Of a stretch of DNA of 64,000 nt, positions 24,225-32,161 are shown piece by piece. Numbering within the stretch: the stretch's first letter is position 1; each line of letters begins with the position of its first letter. Below the pieces are notes generated by a model, which was given only the letters and a program-made list of their open reading frames with translations, was not told the origin of the DNA and did not search any database. The stretch is from positions 3,556,501 through 3,620,500 of the forward strand of contig NC_006270.3 of assembly GCF_000011645.1 (NCBI RefSeq), written 5' to 3'. Made by a program: the position numbers and the translations under genes. The stretch comes from Bacillus licheniformis DSM 13 = ATCC 14580 (lineage in GTDB: Bacteria > Bacillota > Bacilli > Bacillales > Bacillaceae).

Positions 24225-26210
24225 TCATCCTTCCGATTTTAACTCTAGGAGCAAGTCGCGAAGCTCGGCGGCGCGTTCAAAGTCAAGCGCTTTTGCCGCT
24301 TCCTTCATGTCGCTTTCCATTTGAGCGATCACTTTTTCCCGCTCTTTCTTCGTCATCTTCGAAAGCTTCGGCTCCTCTTTCACTTGATATTCTTCCTGGT
24401 CTTCAGCAGCATGAGTTGCCCGGATGACGTCCCTGATCTTTTTGTTGATCGTTTTCGGCGTAATGCCGTGTTTCTCATTATAAGCCTCCTGCTGTTCGCG
24501 GCGGCGCTTCGTTTCATTGATTGCGATTTCCATCGAGTTGGTGATTTTGTCGGCATACATGATTACGCGGCCTTCGGCATTTCTGGCGGCGCGGCCGATC
24601 GTTTGGATGAGCGAGCGTTCGGACCGCAAAAAGCCTTCTTTGTCTGCGTCAAGAATGGCGACGAGTGAAACCTCAGGAATATCGAGTCCTTCCCTCAGCA
24701 GGTTGATGCCGACGAGAACGTCATGCTTGCCGAGGCGAAGGTCGCGTATGATCTCGATCCGCTCCAGCGTTTTAATCTCTGAATGCAGGTACGTGACCTT
24801 GATACCGATTTCCTTCAGATAATCCGTCAAATCCTCGGACATTTTTTTCGTCAGCGTCGTGACGAGGACGCGTTCATTCCGCTCGATTCTCTGCTGGATT
24901 TCACCGATCAGATCATCGATCTGCCCTTCAATCGGCCTTACCTCAATAATCGGATCGAGCAGCCCTGTCGGCCGGATGATCTGCTCTACCATTTCAGGCG
25001 TATGCTCAAGTTCATAAGGCCCCGGCGTAGCCGACACATACACGATGTTGTGAATGTGCTTTTCAAACTCTTCAAACCTGAGCGGACGGTTATCCAAAGC
25101 GGAAGGCAGCCTGAATCCATGATCGACGAGAACCTGTTTTCTCGCCTGGTCTCCGTTGTACATTCCTCTGATCTGCGGTATGGTGACATGCGACTCATCT
25201 ATGACCATCAGGAAATCATCCGGAAAGTAATCGAGCAGCGTATATGGAGTCGAACCTGCCGGACGAAGCGTCAAATGTCTTGAATAGTTTTCGATGCCCG
25301 AGCAAAAGCCCATTTCGCGCATCATTTCCAAATCGTATCTCGTCCGCTGTTCCAGACGCTGCGCTTCAAGGAGCTTGCCTTCTTCACGAAGCGCTTTGAG
25401 GCGCTCTTCCAGCTCCTCTTCAATGTTTATGATCGCTTTCTTCATCTTTTCTTCCCGGGTGACGAAGTGGGAAGCCGGGAAGATCGCGACGTGTTCCCTC
25501 TCCCCTAAAATTTCGCCAGTCAGGGCATCCACTTCCCTGATCCGTTCGATTTCGTCCCCGAAAAATTCAACTCGGACGCAGTGCTCATCCCTTGAAGCCG
25601 GAAAGATCTCGACGACATCGCCGCGCACCCTGAATGTTCCGCGCTGAAAATCGATGTCATTCCGCGCATATTGGATGTCAACGAGCTTTCTGAGCAGCTC
25701 ATTCCGCTCGATTTCCATTTCCGTTCTGAGCGAGAGCACCATTTCCCTGTATTCCTCAGGAGAACCCAAGCCGTAAATACAAGAGACACTCGCCACAATG
25801 ATGACATCTTTGCGTTCAAAAAGAGCAGACGTGGCAGAGTGCCTTAATTTATCAATCTCATCGTTAATGCTGGCATCTTTTTCGATAAATGTATCAGTCT
25901 GGGGCACGTAGGCCTCAGGCTGGTAATAGTCATAATAGCTGACAAAATATTCGACTGCGTTGTTGGGGAAAAATTCTTTAAACTCGCTGTAAAGCTGCCC
26001 GGCTAACGTTTTGTTGTGGGCGATGACGAGAGTCGGTTTGTTGACCTCTTTAATCACGTTCGACATCGTAAACGTCTTTCCAGTACCGGTTGCCCCCAAA
26101 AGCGTCTGATGCTTTCTGCCTTCATTGATTCCTTTGACAAGCTGATCAATCGCTTTCGGCTGATCCCCCTGGGGCTGATAATTCGAGACTAATTCAAAGC
26201 GGTCTTTCAC
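24225..26210 (-). CDS. uvrB: UvrB, excinuclease ABC subunit B
   Basis: 661-aa helicase-like damage-verification subunit. Walker A GATGTGKT is near residues 39-46, the beta-hairpin region YYDYYQPEAYVP near 92-103, the DESH Walker B near 338, helicase motif VI QTIGRAARN near 537, and a UVR domain (EKVIAQMESDMKEAAKALDFE) at the C terminus that contacts UvrC. It starts with GTG (MKDRFELVS) after GGAGGCTTTTAT. It is first in the SOS-inducible uvrBA unit. Confidence 0.98.
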   Translation of the reverse strand: MKDRFELVSNYQPQGDQPKAIDQLVKGINEGRKHQTLLGATGTGKTFTMSNVIKEVNKPTLVIAHNKTLAGQLYSEFKEFFPNNAVEYFVSYYDYYQPEAYVPQTDTFIEKDASINDEIDKLRHSATSALFERKDVIIVASVSCIYGLGSPEEYREMVLSLRTEMEIERNELLRKLVDIQYARNDIDFQRGTFRVRGDVVEIFPASRDEHCVRVEFFGDEIERIREVDALTGEILGEREHVAIFPASHFVTREEKMKKAIINIEEELEERLKALREEGKLLEAQRLEQRTRYDLEMMREMGFCSGIENYSRHLTLRPAGSTPYTLLDYFPDDFLMVIDESHVTIPQIRGMYNGDQARKQVLVDHGFRLPSALDNRPLRFEEFEKHIHNIVYVSATPGPYELEHTPEMVEQIIRPTGLLDPIIEVRPIEGQIDDLIGEIQQRIERNERVLVTTLTKKMSEDLTDYLKEIGIKVTYLHSEIKTLERIEIIRDLRLGKHDVLVGINLLREGLDIPEVSLVAILDADKEGFLRSERSLIQTIGRAARNAEGRVIMYADKITNSMEIAINETKRRREQQEAYNEKHGITPKTINKKIRDVIRATHAAEDQEEYQVKEEPKLSKMTKKEREKVIAQMESDMKEAAKALDFERAAELRDLLLELKSEG

Positions 26211-26276
26211 ATAAAAGCCTCCGTTTCTTTACGAAATCTTCCTGTTTATTATTTTAACACACCCGAAGCAAAAATA

Positions 26277-26290
26277 CGAACTAAAGTTCG
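26277..26290. promoter_or_regulatory. LexA (SOS) operator of uvrBA
   Basis: CGAACTAAAGTTCG is a perfect match to the Bacillus LexA box CGAAC-N4-GTTCG, lying 67 bp upstream of the uvrB GTG start. It would place uvrBA under DNA-damage control. Confidence 0.93.
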
Positions 26291-26333
26291 GTTTTTGTGT
26301 TTTCCCACAAAAGCCGGCGATTTCTGATCTATC

Positions 26334-26367
26334 AAAAAACCCCTCCTTTTTGTCATCAAAAGCAGGG
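26334..26367 (-). terminator. Terminator of csbA
   Basis: CCCTCCTTTT (26341-26350) pairs with AAAAGCAGGG (26358-26367) with one mismatch, followed by a T-run on the minus strand. Confidence 0.7.
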
Positions 26368-26393
26368 CTTCACGGCAATCAATCTTACGGTTT

Positions 26394-26627
26394 CTATGAG
26401 TCTTCCTTCTTTTCGCCCGCCTTTTTTGCCGCATAGAGCGAACCGGCGACGAGCGAGGCGATATCAAGTCCTACAATAAAAAAGGTTTCCGTATAACCTT
26501 TTAAATATGAAGCGAACAACAGCGCTGCAGTGAGCGCAATTCCGACGTAATGGTTATAGGTCACCCTTGTAAAAAACAAGACAAGAATAAAAGGAAATAT
26601 CAGTGCAAAAACGGCTTTTGTAAACAC
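26394..26627 (-). CDS. csbA: CsbA, small membrane protein
   Basis: 77 aa from the GTG at 26627, which has GAGGAGGG six bases upstream (the frame is open to 26642, but that places the start inside the ribosome-binding site). Hydrophobic helices (VFALIFPFILVLFF; GIALTAALLFASYL; FFIVGLDIASLVAG) and the charged tail AAKKAGEKKEDS match CsbA, a sigma-B-controlled membrane protein of unknown function in B. subtilis. It lies upstream of uvrBA as in B. subtilis. Confidence 0.88.
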   Translation of the reverse strand: MFTKAVFALIFPFILVLFFTRVTYNHYVGIALTAALLFASYLKGYTETFFIVGLDIASLVAGSLYAAKKAGEKKEDS

Positions 26628-26660
26628 AAAAACCCTCCTCACGTTTCTTGATCTTATTCG

Positions 26661-26689
26661 ATTATATTAAAGAACAAAGAAACGGACAA
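26661..26689 (-). promoter_or_regulatory. Sigma-A-like promoter of csbA
   Basis: On the minus strand TTGTCC (26684-26689), 17 bp, TATAAT (26661-26666), about 34 bp upstream of the GTG. No clear sigma-B promoter (GTTTAA-N13/15-GGGWAT) was seen here, unlike the B. subtilis gene. Confidence 0.6.
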
Positions 26690-26745
26690 ACATGGACACT
26701 CATTCATTTTGTCCATCATCTTGCCGCGTTATTCGGAATCGGACG

Positions 26746-27039
26746 TTAAAAGGCGAAAAAGAACGATATTCCGGCGGCCAGGAGGTTTGGCATGGCGAAA
26801 ATGGCGAGAGCGTTTGCCAGCTTGCTGTTCCACTCCCCGTGCTCTTTCGTTTCTGCATCGTGATTTCCCCTGAACCGGTCACCGCTGACAAATACGCCCG
26901 AACATAAAGCAGACAACAGAATCGCGCCTAGGCCGGCTGCTCCCGAAACTTTGAAAATCAGCGTCCAATCCCCGGCCGCAGCCGAAACCAATACAGCTAT
27001 TAAACAAACGAAAGCACCTGCGAGAAAAGCCCTTTTCAT
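26746..27039 (-). CDS. Small membrane protein, unknown function
   Basis: 97 aa with about three hydrophobic segments (residues 4-22, 28-48, 76-95) and a polar charged loop (SGDRFRGNHDAETKEHGEWNSK) between the second and third. It resembles DUF5316-type small membrane proteins of Bacillus, but this is from general appearance only. The ATG at 27039 has AAGGAGA at good spacing. It is a single gene between csbA and minJ and is not part of the B. subtilis layout that I recall. Confidence 0.65.
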   Translation of the reverse strand: MKRAFLAGAFVCLIAVLVSAAAGDWTLIFKVSGAAGLGAILLSALCSGVFVSGDRFRGNHDAETKEHGEWNSKLANALAIFAMPNLLAAGISFFFAF

Positions 27040-27128
27040 CAATCATTCTCCTTCAATGAGTTCTATCCATCATCCTAGCGGAACGTTTTGTAAAAGACAA
27101 CCAAAAAGTTTCGAAACAAGGCAAAAGC

Positions 27129-27155
27129 AAAAGCGCCTGAAAGCGGCGCTTTTTT
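27129..27155 (-). terminator. Terminator of minJ
   Basis: AAAAGCGCC (27129-27137) pairs with GGCGCTTTT (27145-27153), just past the minJ stop. The A-run before it gives the T-tract on the minus strand. Confidence 0.78.
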
Positions 27156-27163
27156 AACATCGG

Positions 27164-28375
27164 TTATTCTGTTTCTGCTGAGGCTGCTGCCTCGGCATGC
27201 TTCATCACCGCATCCTCTTCTTTTACAAAGATGATGCCGAGCTCATGATGCTCCCCTTCATAAGAAGCTCTTTGTTCAAAACGAATCTCATTGTTTAAAC
27301 CGACGACTTCAAGCTTGAAGAAAGCCCTGTTCTTTTGGAGCGCTTCGTAGAAGTCCGCCGCATTTTTCACTTCAATCCCGTTGACCTTCGTGATGATTTC
27401 GCCGATCTTGAGACCGAGATCGGCTGCCGGCGTGTTCGGAATAATCCCGAGCACCATCAAGCCCTGGTCTCTCTTTGAAAAATGGAAAGGGGCGGAATTG
27501 TCGTTCATCCGCTGCTTCCAGGATAAAAAGGCCCTTCCTGCGATCGCTGCTCCGGCGGCAAGGGCGGCAAGCGGAGTCCACCATATGCTTCCGGCCGCGA
27601 TCAGCAGAATGATGATGCCAAGCACGCTGATGCGCTTCGCTGTAATTTTAATGCTTTCAATCGGAAGCGATCCTTGAACCCTTTGGCCGAAGCCGATGAA
27701 ATACGGAATCCACAAGAGCTCAAAGCCGCCGTTAAATGACAAAACAGGCCACCACGGAACAGATGATTCGATCGCATGTCCCGGAATAAGAATAAACAAC
27801 GGCAGAAGCCAGGTTCTGCCCGCAATCTGCTGTCCGATCGGGAGACCCCTTGTGCTCATGACAATCGCAGGGGACGTTTTGATATGTGCCGTTTTATAGA
27901 CAAGCACTCCTTCCGCCACCAACAGAAGTCCGAGCAAGACGGCAGCAGCCGACCAATTCGCGAGGGACAGCTGCGGCAGAAACGCGTCAAGCGCTCCGAA
28001 ACCGGTGTATTCAATACATAAACCAACGACGATGCTCACGCCAAGCGTATATGCCGCTGACAGCAGACTCTGTCTGAAAGTTAAAGCTGCGGCAACGCTG
28101 ACCGCCGCTATTAAAACCAGCATGCCCATCGGGAGATACAGCCCCAAGCCGAACGAAACAATGGACAGTACAAGTCCTGCCAGAAGTCCCTTGGAATATG
28201 TAAATTTGAACTCGTCATAAATATCTTCAATACGCGTATGGAACGTCTTTCTTTCACGTTTGATCCGGGCATAGCCGTAAGCAAGACTCATAATCATCAT
28301 AAAATAGAAGAGCGGGTGCAAAAAGAACAATCCTGCTCCTTTTAAAAGTTCAATTAAGCTTTCTTCAACTGACAA
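27164..28375 (-). CDS. minJ: MinJ, division-site topology determinant with PDZ domain
   Basis: 403 aa from the TTG at 28375 (MSVEESLIELLKGAG). The frame extends upstream to TTG at 28399, but the shorter start matches the B. subtilis protein and has GAGGCGGTG upstream. Six to eight hydrophobic helices fill residues about 10-290. A C-terminal PDZ domain follows (QGLMVLGIIPNTPAADLGLKIGEIITKVNG, residues about 300-370). MinJ bridges DivIVA and MinD at the cell poles and septum. It lies upstream of csbA and downstream of swrA, as in B. subtilis. Confidence 0.9.
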   Translation of the reverse strand: MSVEESLIELLKGAGLFFLHPLFYFMMIMSLAYGYARIKRERKTFHTRIEDIYDEFKFTYSKGLLAGLVLSIVSFGLGLYLPMGMLVLIAAVSVAAALTFRQSLLSAAYTLGVSIVVGLCIEYTGFGALDAFLPQLSLANWSAAAVLLGLLLVAEGVLVYKTAHIKTSPAIVMSTRGLPIGQQIAGRTWLLPLFILIPGHAIESSVPWWPVLSFNGGFELLWIPYFIGFGQRVQGSLPIESIKITAKRISVLGIIILLIAAGSIWWTPLAALAAGAAIAGRAFLSWKQRMNDNSAPFHFSKRDQGLMVLGIIPNTPAADLGLKIGEIITKVNGIEVKNAADFYEALQKNRAFFKLEVVGLNNEIRFEQRASYEGEHHELGIIFVKEEDAVMKHAEAAASAETE

Positions 28376-28456
28376 GGGAACGTTCACCGCCTCAGCCAAG
28401 CATTTCAGGCCGCCTTCAACACGGCAGCTTTTTAACGTTGGATATTTTAAGGAAAC

Positions 28457-28614
28457 CCAGCTTGTCTAAAGCGTCGGCACGAGGAAATGACGGGCGGCCG
28501 TTCAGGCGGGATGCCTGAGCCGTCAGCCGCAGAAACTTTCGTCATGATGCTTAAACGCCGGTGCTTTTCATGCGCATTCGTGACGACAAATGCTGGCACC
28601 TTTAGGCAAGCTGG
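28457..28614. repeat. Structured element with 15-bp terminal inverted arms (putative RNA or MITE-like)
   Basis: Left arm CCAGCTTGTCTAAAG (28457-28471) and right arm CTTTAGGCAAGCTGG (28600-28614) pair fully if one T:G wobble is allowed on the plus strand (14/15 exact). Inside are two further stems. The first is ATGACG/CGTCAT (28487-28492 with 28540-28545), nested with GCGGC/GCCGC (28494-28498, 28526-28530) and TCAGGC/GCCTGA (28502-28507, 28513-28518). The second is GGTGC/GCACC (28560-28564, 28596-28600) with GCATT/AATGC. This gives a three-way-junction-like fold. It lies 82 bp upstream of minJ. Strand and role are unknown. Confidence 0.6.
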
Positions 28615-28615
28615 T

Positions 28616-28650
28616 GCATTTTATTATTATTCTAACAAATAATAAAATGC
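28616..28650. repeat. AT-rich perfect inverted repeat downstream of swrA
   Basis: GCATTTTATTATT (28616-28628) and AATAATAAAATGC (28638-28650) form a perfect 13-bp stem with a 9-nt loop. It is 22 bp past the swrA stop and directly next to the element at 28457-28614. It lacks a T-run and a GC-rich stem, so a terminator role is doubtful. Confidence 0.6.
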
Positions 28651-28672
28651 TTGGGTATGGTAAACGTGAGGT

Positions 28673-29026
28673 TTATTTCTCCTGGCTCATCCAAAGCGTC
28701 ACATTCGACAAAGAAAAATCTTTCAGGTAATGATTGACCTCGACATCAAGAATATCTCCTATCAGCTGCATTGACCGCTTGATGTCGGTCAGATTGATGC
28801 CGAGCCGCTTGTGGTTGTCCATCAAGTAGTTGAAATAAAGTTCCGCGCAATCCTCATTAATATCTTCCACACTTTCGACCGAAGTGTAGTTCACGAGGTA
28901 TCTGCTGAACAGCATAAGCAATCCTACTGCCTTTGTAGCGGAAAACGTAACGTCTTGTGATCGAACTTTTAACTGCTCCACTAATTCATAGTATTTTTTC
29001 TCTCTCACAATACTTGCCCTTTTCAA
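28673..29026 (-). CDS. swrA: SwrA, swarming/flagellar master regulator
   Basis: 117 aa, the full length of functional SwrA. It begins MKRASIVREKKYYELVEQLK (TTG start, GGGGG nine bases upstream) and ends SNVTLWMSQEK. SwrA partners with DegU (encoded at 54312-55001) to activate the fla/che operon and swarming. In B. subtilis swrA switches by slippage in an A-tract at codons for E-K-K; here that tract is only six A (plus-strand T6 at about 28994-28999) and the frame is open. It lies between minJ and ctpB as in B. subtilis. Confidence 0.93.
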   Translation of the reverse strand: MKRASIVREKKYYELVEQLKVRSQDVTFSATKAVGLLMLFSRYLVNYTSVESVEDINEDCAELYFNYLMDNHKRLGINLTDIKRSMQLIGDILDVEVNHYLKDFSLSNVTLWMSQEK

Positions 29027-29378
29027 TCGTGTACCCCCATTTATTATTTATATATAAGAAAAGCGCAAGCGTCAGACGACTCCACCAACAGAGACGAAGA
29101 ACGCAAACAGCGCTAACATTCTCCGCAAAAAAAATGCACACATTATAATTCTTGAAAAAGCTTTGGTTCTATTTTAAAAAGTTTTCCTATGTTATACAAC
29201 TTGCAAAAGTTACATTTTTACTGCATCTTTACATCCTTATAAAGTCTCCCATATACTTATGTTATCGGGTCAATTCTATTCATTATGAATGTTTTTTTTA
29301 TGAAAAAGCAAAAATTTTAGGTAAAAAGATTGAGAATTTACTTTCTGAGAATAAAAAAAGTGAGGACATCCCGTGCCC
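29027..29378. other. AT-rich intergenic region upstream of swrA
   Basis: This 352-bp gap contains the swrA leader and promoter region and, at its right end, the ctpB terminator. A TATAAT lies on the minus strand around 29143-29148 but without a good -35. I see no convincing sigma-D promoter. A plus-strand open frame (from 29152) exists but has no ribosome-binding site and runs into the ctpB terminator. Confidence 0.6.
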
Positions 29379-29388
29379 TCACTTTTTG
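29353..29388 (-). terminator. Terminator of ctpB
   Basis: AAAAAGTGAGG (29355-29365) pairs with CCTCACTTTTT (29377-29387), overlapping the ctpB stop codon. Confidence 0.85.
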
Positions 29389-30818
29389 TTAAACAGCACT
29401 TTTAATGCGGCTTGCAGCTGAAGATCGTTCTTTTCATCCATCTTTTTCTCCTCAATCCGCAGGTTCATTGTATTTGCCGTTTTTTGGTCAATGATCCCTG
29501 TTTGCTTCAGCTTGTTTGCTGCCTGAAACGCCATGACGGCTTTTTTTGTGCTTTCATTGTAATAGCCGTCTTCCCGGCCGGGGACAAACCCGAGTCCTTT
29601 CAGCAGGAACTGCGCCCGCTTAATTTCATTGTTGTTCATATCCGGCTTGAGGGGTTCTTTCAGCTGTAAAGGCCCCGCCGAGAAATATGCAGGCTGCGTG
29701 ACTGGAACGGTCGGCTGAATGCCCTGCTTATGGATCCAATTTCCTTTAGGTGTCAGCCATTTGTACAGCGTCAGCTTAATATTGCTACCGTCTCCCATCG
29801 GCACCGCCTGCTGGACGGTTCCCTTTCCAAAGGAAGGATCGCCAACCACGTCGTAGCCCTCGGCTTCTTTTAATGCGCCTGCAAGAATTTCCGAAGCCGA
29901 AGCGCTGCCCTTGTCCGTGATCACGCTCACAGGGTATGGTTTTTTCTCTTTTAATTTTGAGAAGTATTGTTTTTTATTTCCGTTTCTTTCGGCGATTTGT
30001 ATATACGGATGATCTTTTGTCACAAAATGTTTTAAAATGTCTTCCACGCTTTGCAAGTACCCGCCCGGATTTCCTCTTACATCCAAAACGAGCCCTTTTA
30101 TTCCCTTTTTCTCAAGCTTTTTCAGTTCAGCAGTAAAATCTTTTGCCGTATGTTCGGAAAAGGAAGATATTGCGATATAGCCGACAGGTTTATCCTGTAC
30201 TTTCTTTATGGAAGCAAACACCGTTTCCAGCGGGATTTCATCGCGCTTAATCGTAAATGTCAGCTGGTCTTTCATTCCGGGTCGGTGAACTTTCAGTGTA
30301 ACCGTCGATCCCTTTTTGCCTCTGATCTTTAATACGGCGTCATTCAAATCCATTCCGCTCATGGAATCGCCGTCGATGCTAATGATTTCATCGTTCGGCT
30401 TTAATCCGGCTTTCTCTGCCGGAGACTGTTTAAAAGGAGAAACGATAATGATTTTTCTGTCTTCCATTCCGATTTCTGCACCGATTCCTTCAAAAGAGGA
30501 ATCAAGGGAATCTGAAAACCGCTTTGCCGTCTGTTTATCCATATAGACCGAGTATGGGTCATTCAATGTTGAAAGCATGCCCTGTATGGCTCCTTCCAAC
30601 AGTTTTTCCCTGTCGACCTGCTCCACATATTCATTTGAAATCAGGTCATATGCTTTCTCAATTTTCTCCAATTCGTTTCTAGCGGTGCTTTTGGCTGCAG
30701 CTTCTTCAGCCGCTGATGCTTTTGAAACGACATCATGTAACGGAATCGGGCCGGCGCCTGTTACCAAGCCGCATAACAGGCTGAGCGCAATGATGAGCCG
30801 CACAATCTTCTGATTCAT
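29379..30818 (-). CDS. ctpB: CtpB, S41 carboxy-terminal processing serine protease with PDZ
   Basis: 479 aa. It has an N-terminal signal/anchor (residues about 5-22), a PDZ domain (about 100-180, IGAEIGMEDRKIIIVSPFKQSPAEKAGLKPND), an S41 protease domain with the Ser of GSASASEILAGAL and the Lys of DPSFGKGTVQQ, and a C-terminal peptidoglycan-binding domain (RAQFLLKGLGF, FQAANKL). In B. subtilis CtpB cleaves SpoIVFA to trigger pro-sigma-K processing during sporulation. Length and neighbourhood (next to swrA) match. Confidence 0.95.
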   Translation of the reverse strand: MNQKIVRLIIALSLLCGLVTGAGPIPLHDVVSKASAAEEAAAKSTARNELEKIEKAYDLISNEYVEQVDREKLLEGAIQGMLSTLNDPYSVYMDKQTAKRFSDSLDSSFEGIGAEIGMEDRKIIIVSPFKQSPAEKAGLKPNDEIISIDGDSMSGMDLNDAVLKIRGKKGSTVTLKVHRPGMKDQLTFTIKRDEIPLETVFASIKKVQDKPVGYIAISSFSEHTAKDFTAELKKLEKKGIKGLVLDVRGNPGGYLQSVEDILKHFVTKDHPYIQIAERNGNKKQYFSKLKEKKPYPVSVITDKGSASASEILAGALKEAEGYDVVGDPSFGKGTVQQAVPMGDGSNIKLTLYKWLTPKGNWIHKQGIQPTVPVTQPAYFSAGPLQLKEPLKPDMNNNEIKRAQFLLKGLGFVPGREDGYYNESTKKAVMAFQAANKLKQTGIIDQKTANTMNLRIEEKKMDEKNDLQLQAALKVLFNKK

Positions 30819-30912
30819 CCTATACCTCCTCTTCTGCCTGCACTATGTTTTGTTGCTTGATGTAGTATGCGCCAAAACCGCCCGTATCATGTAATCGATT
30901 TTCCATTCCACA

Positions 30913-30944
30913 GCAAAAAAAGCTGCCGGAGTGCTGGCAGCTTT
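30913..30944 (-). terminator. Terminator of the tartrate dehydrogenase-like gene
   Basis: AAAGCTGCC (30919-30927) pairs with GGCAGCTTT (30936-30944); the A-run to the left gives the T-tract on the minus strand. Confidence 0.82.
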
Positions 30945-30947
30945 CGC

Positions 30948-32006
30948 TTATATGGTCCTCACGCGCTTGATGATTTCTTCTGTCACATCATCCGTCGTAC
31001 TTGAACCGCCGATATCAGGCGTTAAGTAGCCGCTCTTTAGAACGTCTTCAATCACGTCAAGCAATCTTGCACCGAGTTCTTCTTCCCCGAAATGATCGAG
31101 CATCATTTTTGCCGTCCAAATTTGGCCGATCGGATTGGCGATTCCTTTTCCGATGATGTCCGGAGCAGAGCCGTGCACAGGCTCAAACATAGATGGATAT
31201 TTGCCGTTTACATTAATGTTGGCGGCCGGCGCCACACCTATGCTTCCCATAATCGCCGCCCCGATATCGGTCAAAATATCGCCGAATAAATTGCTGGCAA
31301 CAATGACGTCAAGCTTCTCTGGCCTCGTTACAAAAAAGGCCGACAGCGCGTCAATGTGCTGCGAATCTGCGGTAATATCGGGGTAGTCTTTTGCCGTGTT
31401 CTCAAAGACTTCATCCCAAAAAGGCATTGAATAAACGATTCCGTTCGACTTTGTTGCGCTTGTGACATGCTTTTTCCGCTTAGCCGCCAACTCAAAAGCA
31501 AAGCGCATCGCCCTCTCCGCCCCTTTTCTTGAAAAAACGGCATTTTGAATGGCGATTTCATCTTCATCCCTGAAGATTCTGCCTCCGATCGAGCTGTATT
31601 CCCCTTCACTGTTTTCCCTGACGACAAGCAGATCGAAATCTTTTGGGTTGGCCAGCGGAGACTTGATTCCTTGCAAATATTTCGCAGGTCTAATGTTGAT
31701 GACCTGTTCAAATTCGCGGCGGATTTTAATGAGCAGCCCCCACAGGGAAATATGGTCGGGGACAAGCTTGCTGTTTCCTACAGCCCCAAGAAAGATGCTG
31801 TCGAACTCTTTCAGCTGCTCCAAGCCGTCATCAGGCATCATTTCCCCGTGTTCCAAATAATACTCACAGCTGTATGGAAACTCCGTAAACCGAAATGAGA
31901 GTCCCCCGTGAACATCCGAAACCGCTTTCAAAACTCGTTGTGCAGCAGGTACGACTTCTTTCCCTACCCCGTCACCGGGTATGCTGGCAATGTTGAATAC
32001 TTTCAT
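30948..32006 (-). CDS. Tartrate dehydrogenase/D-malate dehydrogenase family protein (YcsA-like)
   Basis: 352 aa, an NAD-dependent beta-decarboxylating dehydrogenase of the IPMDH/TDH superfamily. It starts MKVFNIASIPGDGVGKEVVP at 32006 with GGGGATGATCC upstream; the longer frame to 32120 lacks conservation and crosses the promoter. The segments GAVGNSKLVPDHISLWGLL, the YSSIGGR loop and NLFGDILTDIGAAIMGSIGVAPAANIN hold substrate- and metal-binding residues. VPDHISLWGLL favours tartrate/D-malate dehydrogenases over LeuB. It is inserted between ctpB and the M23 gene, not at that place in B. subtilis, and is probably monocistronic. Confidence 0.85.
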   Translation of the reverse strand: MKVFNIASIPGDGVGKEVVPAAQRVLKAVSDVHGGLSFRFTEFPYSCEYYLEHGEMMPDDGLEQLKEFDSIFLGAVGNSKLVPDHISLWGLLIKIRREFEQVINIRPAKYLQGIKSPLANPKDFDLLVVRENSEGEYSSIGGRIFRDEDEIAIQNAVFSRKGAERAMRFAFELAAKRKKHVTSATKSNGIVYSMPFWDEVFENTAKDYPDITADSQHIDALSAFFVTRPEKLDVIVASNLFGDILTDIGAAIMGSIGVAPAANINVNGKYPSMFEPVHGSAPDIIGKGIANPIGQIWTAKMMLDHFGEEELGARLLDVIEDVLKSGYLTPDIGGSSTTDDVTEEIIKRVRTI

Positions 32007-32033
32007 TGGATCATCCCCTATTTCAAATTGTCG

Positions 32034-32084
32034 ACTGTCGACAGTTGTCACTTTCATTCTATACCTTGTGTTATTTTCTGACAA
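32034..32084 (-). promoter_or_regulatory. Sigma-A promoter with palindromic operator upstream of the dehydrogenase gene
   Basis: On the minus strand TTGTCA (32079-32084), 17 bp, TAGAAT (32056-32061). About 10 bp past the -10 lies the perfect 12-bp palindrome ACTGTCGACAGT (32034-32045), overlapping a second TGTCGAC to its left. The position at the transcription start suits a repressor operator; the regulator is not encoded nearby. Confidence 0.72.
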
Positions 32085-32116
32085 GAATAAATTTTGAGAA
32101 AAACCCAGTTTGAATA

Positions 32117-32157
32117 ACAAAAAGCCGATTCAGTCCATCTCCGGACGAATCGGCTTT
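32117..32157 (-). terminator. Terminator of the M23 peptidase gene
   Basis: AAAGCCGATT (32121-32130) pairs with AATCGGCTTT (32148-32157), with a smaller inner TCC/GGA stem and an A-run to the left. Confidence 0.85.
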
Positions 32158-32161
32158 CATT

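Noticed and set aside
24783..25283. Plus-strand open frame opposite uvrB
   Set aside because: Antisense to helicase motifs of uvrB; no RBS or conserved sequence.
28457..28614. Known riboswitch class between swrA and minJ
   Set aside because: Core motifs of the SAM, TPP, lysine, glycine, c-di-GMP and T-box classes were looked for and are absent.
29152..29421. Plus-strand open frame of about 89 codons upstream of swrA
   Set aside because: Starts with TTG but has no ribosome-binding site, very AT-rich, and ends across the ctpB terminator and coding region.
30948..32120. Longer N terminus for the tartrate dehydrogenase-like protein
   Set aside because: The extra ~38 residues cover the promoter and operator and do not match the family; ATG at 32006 has a Shine-Dalgarno.
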